Shown piece after piece: positions 1 to 7,004 of a DNA stretch of 15,702 nt. The position numbers and the translations under genes were made by a program. A model generated the notes under the pieces. The model did no database searches. It was given only the letters and a program-made list of their open reading frames with translations, and was not told the origin of the DNA. Each line of letters begins with the position of its first letter. The stretch's first letter is position 1. Location: the NCBI GenBank assembly GCA_036525975.1, contig DATCZK010000170.1, positions 1 to 15,702 of the forward strand. Reading direction: 5' to 3'. The DNA is from Quisquiliibacterium sp036525975. GTDB lineage: Bacteria > Pseudomonadota > Gammaproteobacteria > Burkholderiales > Burkholderiaceae_E.

Positions 1-855
1 GCGCTCGAGCTCACCGCGGCGGGCGAGCGGATGTTCGCCGCCGCGCGCCAGGCGCTCTCGGCGATCGACCGCAGCGCGGACGAGATCAGGGGCCTCGACG
101 GCCCCACGCGCGTGTCGGTGGGCACCTACGCGTCGTTCGCCTCGCTGTGGCTGGTGCCGCGCCTCGCGGCGTTCCAGCAGGCGCACCCCGAGGTCGAGGT
201 GCGCATCGACGCAACCGATCGCGTCGTCGACCTCGACGCCGAGGGGCTCGACGTGGCGATCCGCCGCGTGAGCGCCGCGATCCCGATCGACGAGAACACG
301 GTGCCGCTGGTCGTGGAGGAAGCCACGCCGGCGCTCGATCGCCGGCTGCTCGAGAGGCTGGGCGTGCGGCCCGAGTCGCCGGCCGACCTCGCGCCGCTGC
401 CGCTGATCGAGCTGGAGACCCCGCCGGGGAAGCTGGGGTGGACCTGGTCGAAGTGGCTCGAGTTCGCCGGTGCGGGGCAAGACCACCGGCCCGCGCGGCT
501 GCGCTTCTCGTACTTCGACCAGGCGGTGCAGGCGGCGATCCGCGGGCAGGGCGCGGCGATCGTGCCCACGCCTTTCCTCGACGACCTGGTCGGGATGGGC
601 GACCTGGTGGCCCCGTTTCCGTCGGTGCGCATGCCCACCGGCCTGCGCTACGTGCTCGTCACGAACCCGCGCCGCGCGCACCTCGCGCACGTGCAGGCGT
701 TCCGGGCGTGGCTGCTCGACGAGTTCGAGCGAGGCGCCGCGAGCGCGTGGCGCCAGGCCTGCGTCAGGCCCGCCCGCGGCGCCCGGTCTGGGGCCAGCGC
801 CAGCCCAGCCAGATCCAGGCCACGAGCCCCACGCACATCATCGCGAACGAGGTGA
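1..855 (+). CDS. LysR-family transcriptional regulator, GcvA-like (5' end outside window)
   Basis: The frame is open from base 1 and opens inside the end of the winged-helix DNA-binding domain (LELTAAGERMF), so about 50 N-terminal residues lie outside the window. After the linker helix comes a substrate-binding domain starting at TRVSVGTYASFASLWLVPRL, followed by HPEVEVRIDATDRVVDLDAEGLDVAIR. This phrase is typical of the GcvA-type LysR subgroup, in which a small-molecule effector alters DNA binding. The recognisable domain ends near FRAWLLDEF (about base 729). The remaining Arg/Ala/Ser-rich tail of about 40 residues is read across the 3' end of the convergent MFS gene, giving a 92-base tail-to-tail overlap. 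The effector and target are unknown. The neighbouring efflux gene converges with it rather than diverging, so it is not an obvious target. Confidence 0.9.
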   Translation, partial: ALELTAAGERMFAAARQALSAIDRSADEIRGLDGPTRVSVGTYASFASLWLVPRLAAFQQAHPEVEVRIDATDRVVDLDAEGLDVAIRRVSAAIPIDENTVPLVVEEATPALDRRLLERLGVRPESPADLAPLPLIELETPPGKLGWTWSKWLEFAGAGQDHRPARLRFSYFDQAVQAAIRGQGAAIVPTPFLDDLVGMGDLVAPFPSVRMPTGLRYVLVTNPRRAHLAHVQAFRAWLLDEFERGAASAWRQACVRPARGARSGASASPARSRPRAPRTSSRTR

Positions 856-1993
856 ACGCGAGCGCGACCGTGGAGTGCATGACCGCGGGCGCGACCACCC
901 CGGCGACGATTCCGTTGGCGGTGCTCGCCACCACCGCCTGCAACGACGACGCCATTCCGCGGCGCGTGGGAAAGAGGTCGAGCACGAGGATCGTGACCAC
1001 CGGCACCATCAGCGCCCAGCCGAACGAGAACACCGCGATCGGCACGAGCGCCCACGAGACGTCCGGCGCGCGCGCGAGGTTGAGCGCCACGTTCGCGATC
1101 GAGACCGCGCCCATGATCACGAAGCCGATGCGGATCTGGCGTCGTGGCGAGATGCGCCCCGCGACGCGGCCGCTGACCCAGGCGCCGGCCATGATCCCCG
1201 AGATCGTCGTGACGAAGAACCACCAGAATTCGGTCGGCGCCAGGCGCAGGTGCTCGCCGAGGAACGCCGGCGACGCGAGCACGTAGAGGAACATGCCGTT
1301 GAACGGGATGCCGCTCGCCAGGCACAGCAGAAGGAACCTGGGGCTGCCGATCAGTTCGCGGTAGCCGCGCATCAGGTTGCCGATGCGAAAGGGCTGGCGA
1401 AGCGCCACCGGATGCGACTCGGGCATCAGGTACCAGTTCGCGACCAGCGCCGCGAGCCCGATCGCGGCGAGGAACCAGAAGACCGCCTCCCAGCTGATGT
1501 GAACGAACAGCCACCCGCCCACGATCGGCGCCACCGCCGGCGCGACCCCGAAGATGATCGTCACGAGCGACATCATCCGCTGCGCCTCTTCCTGCGGGAA
1601 CAGGTCGCGGATCACCGCGCGCGAGACGACGATCCCGGCGCCGGTCGACAGCCCCTGCAGCGCGCGAAAGAACACCAGCGCGCCGATGCTGGTCGAGAGC
1701 GCGCAGCCGATCGACGCGAGCGAGAACACCGCCAGCCCGGCCATGATCACGGGCTTGCGCCCGACGCTGTCCGAGATCGCGCCGTGGAACAGGTTCATGA
1801 ACGCGAAGCCGAACAGGTACGCCGACAGCGTCTGCTGCATCTGCACGGGCGAGGCCTCGAGCGACGCCGCGATGCCGGCGAACGCCGGCAGGTAGGTGTC
1901 GATCGCGAACGGCCCGATCATGCCGAGGCTCGCGATCAGGAACGCGAGCCCCAGCCGCGGGACCCGGCTCAGGTCTGGGGTGGGATATTTCAA
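764..1993 (-). CDS. Bcr/CflA-family MFS drug efflux transporter
   Basis: This 409-residue inner-membrane protein has about 12 hydrophobic segments and the hallmarks of the Bcr/CflA (DHA1) group of proton-coupled drug exporters. These are IDTYLPA in the first helix (residues 31-37), MFS motif A as GAISDSVGRKP (71-81), and RALQGLSTGAG followed by RAVIRDLF (about 110-132). Length is normal for the family. The start is a TTG codon (1991-1993). It places ten residues before the first helix, as in Bcr, whereas the first in-frame ATG (Met25) would cut into that helix. I see no clear Shine-Dalgarno sequence. It is divergent from the SRAP gene across 83 bp and converges on the LysR gene. The substrate cannot be read from sequence; Bcr/CflA members export bicyclomycin, phenicols, sulfonamides or small metabolites. 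Confidence 0.93.
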   Translation of the reverse strand: MKYPTPDLSRVPRLGLAFLIASLGMIGPFAIDTYLPAFAGIAASLEASPVQMQQTLSAYLFGFAFMNLFHGAISDSVGRKPVIMAGLAVFSLASIGCALSTSIGALVFFRALQGLSTGAGIVVSRAVIRDLFPQEEAQRMMSLVTIIFGVAPAVAPIVGGWLFVHISWEAVFWFLAAIGLAALVANWYLMPESHPVALRQPFRIGNLMRGYRELIGSPRFLLLCLASGIPFNGMFLYVLASPAFLGEHLRLAPTEFWWFFVTTISGIMAGAWVSGRVAGRISPRRQIRIGFVIMGAVSIANVALNLARAPDVSWALVPIAVFSFGWALMVPVVTILVLDLFPTRRGMASSLQAVVASTANGIVAGVVAPAVMHSTVALAFTSFAMMCVGLVAWIWLGWRWPQTGRRGRA

Positions 1994-2076
1994 GCGCCGA
2001 AGTGTACGCCGGCCGCGCGCGACCCGCTGCCGGCCGCTGGCGCGACCGGCGGCGCGATTCGCGCGAGAATGCCCCG

Positions 2077-2748
2077 ATGTGCGGCCGGTACGCGATCCAC
2101 TCCGACCCCGCCGAGGTGGCGCGCGCGGCAGGCGCGCAGCTGGCCCGGACCTACGCGCTCGCGCCCACCTGGAACGCCGCGCCGGGCCAGTTCCACCCGG
2201 TGGTGATCGCGAGCGAGTCGGGCGAGGTGCGGATGGGCCCGGCGCGCTGGGGCCTGGTGCCGTCGTGGGCGAAGGAGCTGCCCGCGACGCGGCCGATCAA
2301 CGCGCGCAGCGAATCGCTGTTCGAGCGACCGATGTTTCGCCGCCCGGCCTCGTCGCGCCGCTGCCTCGTTCCGGCCGACGGCTGGTACGAGTGGGTGGAC
2401 CTGCCCGACGGCAAGCAGCCCTGGTACCACTGCGCGGCCGACGGGGGCGTGCTGTTCTTCGCCGGGTTGTGGGACCTGTGGCAGTCGCCCGACGGGCCGC
2501 TGCCCACCTACACGATCCTCACCCGCGACGCGGTCGCCGAGACGGCCGAGATCCACGACCGCATGCCGATGGTGCTCACCGAGCAGGACCGCGCGCGCTG
2601 GATCGACCCCCGCGTGCGCGAGCGCGACGACGTGAACGCGCTGATCGCGGCGTCGGCGCCGCCCCGCATCCGGCGGTGGAAGGTGGGGCGCGCGGTGGGC
2701 AGGCCGTCGGTGGACGGGCCGCAGCTGGTGCAGGCGCTGCCCGACTGA
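2077..2748 (+). CDS. yedK: SRAP-domain abasic-site processing protein (YedK/HMCES family)
   Basis: A 223-residue SRAP (SOS response-associated peptidase) protein. The family crosslinks to abasic sites in single-stranded DNA through a thiazolidine bond formed by the N-terminal cysteine, shielding the lesion. The protein begins MCGRY, so Met removal exposes Cys2. The other active-site residues fall at Asn75 (INARSE), Glu105 (GWYEW) and His160 (IHDRMP), by my count the same numbering as E. coli YedK, and RWGLVPSW precedes Asn75. The ATG at 2077 is required because Cys2 must be N-terminal. Upstream in-frame codons are Arg/Ala-rich and lack family sequence. A weak extended -10-like TGGGATATT lies at 1981-1989, without a matching -35. 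I see no LexA box. The stop nearly abuts the stop of the convergent hydrolase gene. Confidence 0.95.
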   Translation: MCGRYAIHSDPAEVARAAGAQLARTYALAPTWNAAPGQFHPVVIASESGEVRMGPARWGLVPSWAKELPATRPINARSESLFERPMFRRPASSRRCLVPADGWYEWVDLPDGKQPWYHCAADGGVLFFAGLWDLWQSPDGPLPTYTILTRDAVAETAEIHDRMPMVLTEQDRARWIDPRVRERDDVNALIAASAPPRIRRWKVGRAVGRPSVDGPQLVQALPD

Positions 2749-2767
2749 GCGCGGGCGCGCGGCTCAG
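2745..2767. terminator. Dyad joining two convergent stop codons
   Basis: CTGAGC at 2745-2750 and GCTCAG at 2762-2767 form a 6-bp inverted repeat around an 11-base G+C-rich loop. The left arm holds the TGA of the SRAP gene and the right arm holds the stop of the convergent hydrolase gene. There is no T tract on either side, so intrinsic termination is doubtful. It may be a weak bidirectional 3'-end hairpin or coincidence. Confidence 0.25.
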
Positions 2768-3681
2768 CCGACGCGGTAGCGCGCGTCCTCGCCCAGCGCG
2801 ACGCGCCGCTCGGCGAGCAGTTCGTCGAGGTGCATCAGGATCGCGCGCCGCTCGGCGCAGTCGACCCAGAGGTCGTCGTGATCGGGCGGGTACATCAGCC
2901 GCCCGCGCACCAGTTCCTCGAGCGTCTTCGGCCCGGCCGCGATCGAAGCGACCAGCCTTGCCGTGCGCTCCTGCACGCGCGCGGCGTAGGCGGCGAGCAG
3001 CGCGTCGAAGCGCTCGCGCTCGGTGATCACCCCCTTGTGGTGCGAAGTGATCCAGACCTTCGCGTCGAGCCCGGCCAGCACGGCGAGCGAGCGCCGGGTC
3101 TCCTCGAGGCTCGAGCTGGCGTCGCCGTAGTAGGGGCCGAAGCCCGAGAGGTCCATGTCGCCGATGAACACCATCGCGTGCGGCTCCACGAACAGCGCGC
3201 AGTGCCCGGAGGTGTGCCCCGGCAAGTGCAGTGCGCGAACGCGCACCCCGCCGCCGAGATCCCAGGCGTCTTCGTGGCGATAGGCGATCGCGTCGGGGCG
3301 CGGCGCGTAGTCGAACTCGCGCTCGATCTTCGGGCGCAGCGCCGCGAGCACCGCCGGCGTGTAGCCGTAGTGCCGCGCGAGGCCCTCCCAGCTCCTCGCC
3401 GCCAGCAGGTCGTGCTCGTGCACGTGCAGCGGCTTGTTCGCGAGGCGGCGCAGCCCCGCCATGTGATCCTCGTGAACGTGGCCGAGCACGACGAAGTCCA
3501 CCGTGTCGAGCTCGGCGCCGATGCGATTGGCCACGATCGGCGTGTCGAAGGCCACGCGCGTGTCGGCGCCCGTCACGATCAGCTGGTTGCCGTCGGGGTA
3601 CTTGCCGCTCTTCTCGCCGAAGTGCACGCGCACCGGGCCGAACTCGGCGCTGGGCACCGCGCTGCCCGCGGGCGCGCTCAT
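2764..3681 (-). CDS. Metallo-beta-lactamase-fold hydrolase
   Basis: A 305-residue MBL-fold hydrolase with a complete two-metal site: HVHEDH at residues 68-73 (His68, His70, Asp72, His73), His156 in LPGHTSGH, Asp175 in FIGDMD, and His214 or His215 in ITSHHKG. After the catalytic fold (to about residue 220) comes a C-terminal helical region (RGRLMYPPDHDDLW … RAILMHLDELL). It resembles the small winged-helix tail of LACTB2-like and related MBL hydrolases. Those enzymes cleave esters, thioesters or phosphodiesters, and the substrate here cannot be deduced. The start ATG at 3681 lacks a strong ribosome site. It lies 69 bp downstream of copA on the same strand and might be cotranscribed with it, but no copper-binding motif is seen and a role in copper handling is not implied. 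Confidence 0.88.
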   Translation of the reverse strand: MSAPAGSAVPSAEFGPVRVHFGEKSGKYPDGNQLIVTGADTRVAFDTPIVANRIGAELDTVDFVVLGHVHEDHMAGLRRLANKPLHVHEHDLLAARSWEGLARHYGYTPAVLAALRPKIEREFDYAPRPDAIAYRHEDAWDLGGGVRVRALHLPGHTSGHCALFVEPHAMVFIGDMDLSGFGPYYGDASSSLEETRRSLAVLAGLDAKVWITSHHKGVITERERFDALLAAYAARVQERTARLVASIAAGPKTLEELVRGRLMYPPDHDDLWVDCAERRAILMHLDELLAERRVALGEDARYRVG

Positions 3682-3720
3682 CGCGCCACACCCGCGGGGC
3701 GCCGCCGCGGCACGGGCGCG

Positions 3721-3772
3721 CGCATCAGGCGAGCACTCCGTTCGCGCGCATCAGGCGCGCGCCCCGTTCGCG
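3721..3772. repeat. 26-bp tandem duplication spanning the copA stop codon
   Basis: Two adjacent 26-base units, 3721-3746 and 3747-3772, differ at only 3 positions by my alignment. Both begin CGCATCAGGCG and end CGTTCGCG. The copA stop codon lies in the second unit (TGA read from 3753 to 3751). The first unit, downstream in copA orientation, holds a second copy of that stop with the same preceding codons, reading ANGVLA-stop against the used ANGARA-stop. The period is not a multiple of three, so the second stop is out of frame with the gene. Confidence 0.9.
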
Positions 3773-6159
3773 TGGGCGGCGAGCGGCACCTCGCCCTCGT
3801 TGCCGCCCGAGCCGCCCCCGCCCGCCTCGGGGCGCCAGCGCCTGAGCAGCAGGGCGTTGCTCACCACGCTCACGCTCGACATCGCCATCGCAGCGCCGGC
3901 GATCACCGGGTCGAGCATGCCGGCGGCCGCCATCGGAATGCCGATCACGTTGTAGACGAAGGCCCAGAAGAGGTTCTGGCGGATCTTGGCGTAGGTGCGC
4001 TGCGAGATCGCGATCGCGTCGGGAACGAGCTGCGGGTCGCCGCGCATCAGCGTGATGCCGGCCGTGTGCATCGCCACGTCGGTGCCGGTGGACATCGCGA
4101 TGCCCACGTCCGCCACCGCCAGCGCCGGCGCGTCGTTCACGCCGTCGCCCACCATCGCGACCACGGCAGGGCGCCCGGCCCTGCCCCGCCCGCCCGCCGC
4201 CTGGCCGCGCAGCGCCGCGAGCGCCTCCGATTTCTCGTGCGGCAGGACCTGCGCGCGCACCTCGTCCAGGCCCAGGCGCCGCTGCACCTCGGCGGCCGCG
4301 CCGGCGTTGTCTCCGGTGAGCATCACGGTGCGGATGCCGCGCGCGCGCAGGCGCTCGATCGCGCGGGCCGCGCCGGGCTTGAGCTGATCGCCGAACGCGA
4401 GCACGCCGATCGCCGCCGGCGCCGCGCCGGGCGAGCCGACCGCGCGCGCGGCCACGTACGAGACGGTGCGCCCCTCGTGCTCGAAAGCTTCTCCGGCCGC
4501 CGGGAGGCCGGCCGTGTCAACGCCGATCTCGCGCATCAGCGCGAGGTTGCCCACCCAGACCTCGCGCCCGCGCACCGTGGCCGCCGCGCCCCGACCCGCG
4601 AGCGCGCGCAGCTCGCCCGTCTCGCGCGTGTCCACCGCGACGCCGCGCGCGGCCGCCGCCTCCAGCACCGCGCGCGCGAGCGGGTGCTCGCTGCCCGATT
4701 GCACGGCCGCGGCGAGCCCGAGCACCTCGCTCTCGCCCAGGTCTCGCAGCGCGCGCATCGCCACCAGCGTGGGCTTCCCGACCGTGAGCGTGCCGGTCTT
4801 GTCGAAGGCCACCACCGACACCGCGTGGGCCGTCTCCAGCGCCTGCGCGTCCTTGATCAGGATGCCGTGCTTGGCCGCCACGCCCGTGCCGGCCATGATC
4901 GCGGTCGGCGTGGCGAGGCCCAGCGCGCAGGGGCACGCGATCACCATCACCGCCACCGCGTTGAGCGTGGCCTGCGTCCAGTCGCCCCCGGCCAGCCCCC
5001 AGCCGAGCAGCGTGACGAGCGCGATCGCGATCACCACCGGCACGAACACGGCGCTCACCTTGTCCACCAGGCGCTGGATCGGCGCCTTTTTCGCTTGCGC
5101 GTCCTCGACCAGCCGGATGATGCGCGAGAGCACGGTCTCCGCGCCCACCGCGGTGGTGCGCACGCGCAGCCTGCCCTCGGCGTTGATCGAACCGCCGGTG
5201 AGCCTCTGGCCCGGCTCCTTGGGCACCGGCCGGCTCTCGCCGGTGATGAACGACTCGTCGACGTGCGTGCGGCCTTCGATCAGTTCGGCGTCCACCGGCA
5301 CGCGCTCGCCCGGGCGCACGATCACCTCGTCGCCCACCCGCACCATCGCCAGCGGCACCGTGACTTCGGCGCCGTTGCGCACGACGCGGGCCTCGTCGGG
5401 GCGCAGCGCCTGCAGCGCGCGGATCGCTTCGGTGGTCTTGCGCTTGGCCCGCGCCTCGAGCCACTTGCCCAGCATGACCAGCGTGATCACGACCGCAGCC
5501 GCCTCGAAGTAGTAGTGCGCGCCGGCCCCGTCGCCGTGCGCGAGCCACTGGTACACCGACAGGCCGTAGGCGGCGCTGGTGCCGATCGCAACCAGCAGGT
5601 CCATGTTCCCGGAGCCCGCGCGCAGCGCATTCCAGCCGGCGCGGTAGAAGCGCGCGCCGAGCACGAACTGCACCGGCGTCGCGAGCAGCCACTGCACCAG
5701 CCCGGGGAGCATCAGGTCGACGCCGAAGGGCGCCGAGAGCATCGGCAGGATCAGCGGCAGCGACAGCGCGGCGGCCACCAGCACCCGCACCCAGCCGCGG
5801 TCCGGGCCAGGGCTCGCCCCGCCGGAGTTCTCGTCGCGCGGCGCCGCCTCGTAGCCCGCCCTGACCACGCTCTGGACGAGCGCCGGCACCGCCACCGAGC
5901 CCGGCGCGAAGCTCACGGTGGCCACCTCGGTCGCGAGGTTCACGACCGCGTCGGTCACCCCCGGCACCTTCTTCAGGGCCTTTTCCACCCGCGCCGAACA
6001 GGCGGCGCAGGTCATCCCGCCGATCGCGAGCGACGCGGTCTCGTCGCGCGCCTCGCCGCCGCCCGCGCGGCCGGCCGCCTCCCCACCCGCACCGACGCCA
6101 GGCGCTTCGCCGCCGGCGGCCGATCGGGCGCTGTCCGGTCCGGTCATGTCCGCCCCCAT
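3751..6159 (-). CDS. copA: Cu(I)-exporting P1B-type ATPase CopA
   Basis: An 802-residue heavy-metal-transporting P-type ATPase that uses ATP to pump Cu(I) out of the cytoplasm. In order: a Gly/Ala-rich leader (1-41); one HMA metal-binding domain with GMTCAAC (Cys51, Cys54); the early membrane helices; actuator loop with TGES (306-309); the ion-site helix with CPC (409-411); phosphorylation motif DKTGTLT (Asp453); the P1B signature SEHPLA (His492-Pro493); MLTGD (613-617) and GDGVND (671-676). The late helices carry FVYN (Tyr-Asn) and MSS, the residues that mark Cu+ (P1B-1) specificity. A Gly/Arg-rich insert lies near 652-665, and the C-terminal tail is Gly-rich. The alternative start Met5 (ATG at 6147) has a better purine-rich GGGGGCGG upstream. 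It is divergent from the copper chaperone gene. Confidence 0.97.
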   Translation of the reverse strand: MGADMTGPDSARSAAGGEAPGVGAGGEAAGRAGGGEARDETASLAIGGMTCAACSARVEKALKKVPGVTDAVVNLATEVATVSFAPGSVAVPALVQSVVRAGYEAAPRDENSGGASPGPDRGWVRVLVAAALSLPLILPMLSAPFGVDLMLPGLVQWLLATPVQFVLGARFYRAGWNALRAGSGNMDLLVAIGTSAAYGLSVYQWLAHGDGAGAHYYFEAAAVVITLVMLGKWLEARAKRKTTEAIRALQALRPDEARVVRNGAEVTVPLAMVRVGDEVIVRPGERVPVDAELIEGRTHVDESFITGESRPVPKEPGQRLTGGSINAEGRLRVRTTAVGAETVLSRIIRLVEDAQAKKAPIQRLVDKVSAVFVPVVIAIALVTLLGWGLAGGDWTQATLNAVAVMVIACPCALGLATPTAIMAGTGVAAKHGILIKDAQALETAHAVSVVAFDKTGTLTVGKPTLVAMRALRDLGESEVLGLAAAVQSGSEHPLARAVLEAAAARGVAVDTRETGELRALAGRGAAATVRGREVWVGNLALMREIGVDTAGLPAAGEAFEHEGRTVSYVAARAVGSPGAAPAAIGVLAFGDQLKPGAARAIERLRARGIRTVMLTGDNAGAAAEVQRRLGLDEVRAQVLPHEKSEALAALRGQAAGGRGRAGRPAVVAMVGDGVNDAPALAVADVGIAMSTGTDVAMHTAGITLMRGDPQLVPDAIAISQRTYAKIRQNLFWAFVYNVIGIPMAAAGMLDPVIAGAAMAMSSVSVVSNALLLRRWRPEAGGGGSGGNEGEVPLAAHANGARA

Positions 6160-6200
6160 TGCGCTACCCTATCACCGCTTGAACGAACCGGAGCACCACC

Positions 6201-6401
6201 ATGTACGATTTTCAGGTCAAGGGCATGACGTGCGGGCACTGCGTGAAGGCCGTCACCAGCGCGCTCAGGGAGGTGGACGAGAAGGCGGACGTGAGGGTCG
6301 ACCTCGCGCAAGGGCGCGTGCAGGTCGACTCGGCCGCCCCTTCGGAGAAGCTGTCGGCCGCGATCACCGAAGCCGGCTACGAGGTTCTGGCGACTCGCTA
6401 G
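6201..6401 (+). CDS. copZ: CopZ-like copper chaperone (HMA domain)
   Basis: A 66-residue stand-alone heavy-metal-associated domain. The metal loop KGMTCGHC (Cys11 and Cys14) sits after the first strand, and the ending EAGYEVLA matches the last strand and loop of the ferredoxin-like fold. Proteins of this size bind Cu(I) in the cytoplasm and hand it to the N-terminal domain of CopA, which is encoded divergently 41 bp away. GGAG lies 6-9 bases upstream of the ATG. The 41-bp gap must hold both promoters or parts of them. I could not identify a CueR-type dyad there. Possible -10-like strings are TACCCT (6165-6170, +) and GATAGG on the opposite strand, both weak. Confidence 0.93.
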   Translation: MYDFQVKGMTCGHCVKAVTSALREVDEKADVRVDLAQGRVQVDSAAPSEKLSAAITEAGYEVLATR

Positions 6402-6413
6402 ACCCCGGCGCCC

Positions 6414-6452
6414 GCGGCAACCCGGCACGCGGCAACCCGGCACGCGGCAACC
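6414..6452. repeat. 15-bp tandem repeat, about 2.6 copies
   Basis: The unit GCGGCAACCCGGCAC occurs perfectly at 6414-6428 and 6429-6443, then a partial third copy (GCGGCAACC) at 6444-6452. It lies 12 bases past the copZ stop in the 144-bp gap between copZ and hsp20, which converge on it. I see no ORF or known repeat family. It may be a simple slippage array or part of a 3'-end structure. Confidence 0.9.
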
Positions 6453-6484
6453 GCGCGACGCGGCGCCGCCCAAAGTGCCCCGCT

Positions 6485-6500
6485 GCCGCGGCGCCGCGGC
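6485..6500. repeat. 16-bp perfect G+C palindrome
   Basis: GCCGCGGCGCCGCGGC is a perfect inverted repeat in the convergent copZ–hsp20 gap, directly beyond the hsp20 3' hairpin. It is made of overlapping SacII-like and NarI-like palindromes. In DNA of this composition it could arise by chance, and I assign no function. Confidence 0.5.
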
Positions 6501-6503
6501 GCG

Positions 6504-6529
6504 GCGCGCGCCACCGAAGCGGCGCGCGC
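6504..6529 (-). terminator. UUCG-capped hairpin downstream of hsp20
   Basis: On the minus strand the arms GCGCGCGCC (6512-6504 complement side) and GGCGCGCGC pair perfectly over 9 bp. Inside them a G·U and a C-G pair close the tetraloop TTCG. This gives an 11-bp stem with a cUUCGg loop, one of the most stable RNA hairpins. Read on the plus strand, the wobble becomes an A·C mismatch, so the structure suits the hsp20 transcript. It begins 16 bases after the hsp20 stop. There is no U tract, so it may be a 3'-end stabiliser or a terminator of the U-poor kind rather than a classic intrinsic one. Confidence 0.5.
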
Positions 6530-6545
6530 TCGCGCGGAAGAACGT

Positions 6546-6965
6546 TCAGGCGATCTGCAGCTTCTTGCCGCCGACCACTTCCTTCTTCTTCAGCGTGAGG
6601 TTGAGAACGCCGTTCTCGAACTTGGCGATGGATTTCGCCTCGTCGATTTCGGTCGCGAGCGCGAACGAGCGGGCAACGGAACCGTAGTAGCGTTCGCTGC
6701 GAAGCAGCCGCTCGCCGTCCTTCTTCTCGGTCTCTTTCTTGACCTCGCCGGTGATCGAGACGCGGTTGCCGTCGATCTCGACGTGGATGTCGTCTTTCGA
6801 CACGCCCGGGAGCTCGGCATGCACCATGAACTCGCCAGGCGTTTCGCTCACGTCGACCTTGATCTCGAGCGCCTCGCCGTTGGGCACGCGCGGAACCGCG
6901 AAAGTGCCCCGGAACAGCTCCGGAAAGACCTCGGCGAACGGGTCATAGAGTGAAAGTCGGGTCAT
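6546..6965 (-). CDS. Small heat-shock protein, Hsp20/alpha-crystallin family
   Basis: A 139-residue ATP-independent holdase that binds unfolding proteins in the cytoplasm. The alpha-crystallin domain spans about residues 34-127. It has the conserved AELPGVSKDDIHV (50-62), the beta-6 loop RSERYYGS (89-96) and the family signature FENGVLNLTLKK (116-127). The C-terminal tail carries LQI (136-138), a variant of the I-x-I/V motif that docks subunits in oligomers. GGAGG lies about 8 bases before the ATG. The gene has a sigma-32-like promoter of its own and a stable 3' hairpin. Its base composition is lower in G+C than its neighbours (57% in 6601-6660 by count), with many AAG lysine codons. This may reflect its charged protein or recent transfer. 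Confidence 0.96.
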   Translation of the reverse strand: MTRLSLYDPFAEVFPELFRGTFAVPRVPNGEALEIKVDVSETPGEFMVHAELPGVSKDDIHVEIDGNRVSITGEVKKETEKKDGERLLRSERYYGSVARSFALATEIDEAKSIAKFENGVLNLTLKKKEVVGGKKLQIA

Positions 6966-7004
6966 CTTGGGCCTCCATGTTGGGGTTGACTGCCTTGTGA
7001 CCCC

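Noticed and set aside
1984..2011. CTTGAAA followed by a CCCC-containing string at the MFS start, resembling a second heat-shock promoter.
   Set aside because: The spacer is only about seven bases and the element overlaps the TTG start codon of the gene it would drive.
2830..6228. A plus-strand open frame of 1132 codons.
   Set aside because: It lies antisense to the hydrolase gene and copA, is His/Arg/Ala-rich with no domain, and arises because stop codons are rare in antisense frames of very G+C-rich genes. The minus-strand proteins carry complete catalytic motifs.
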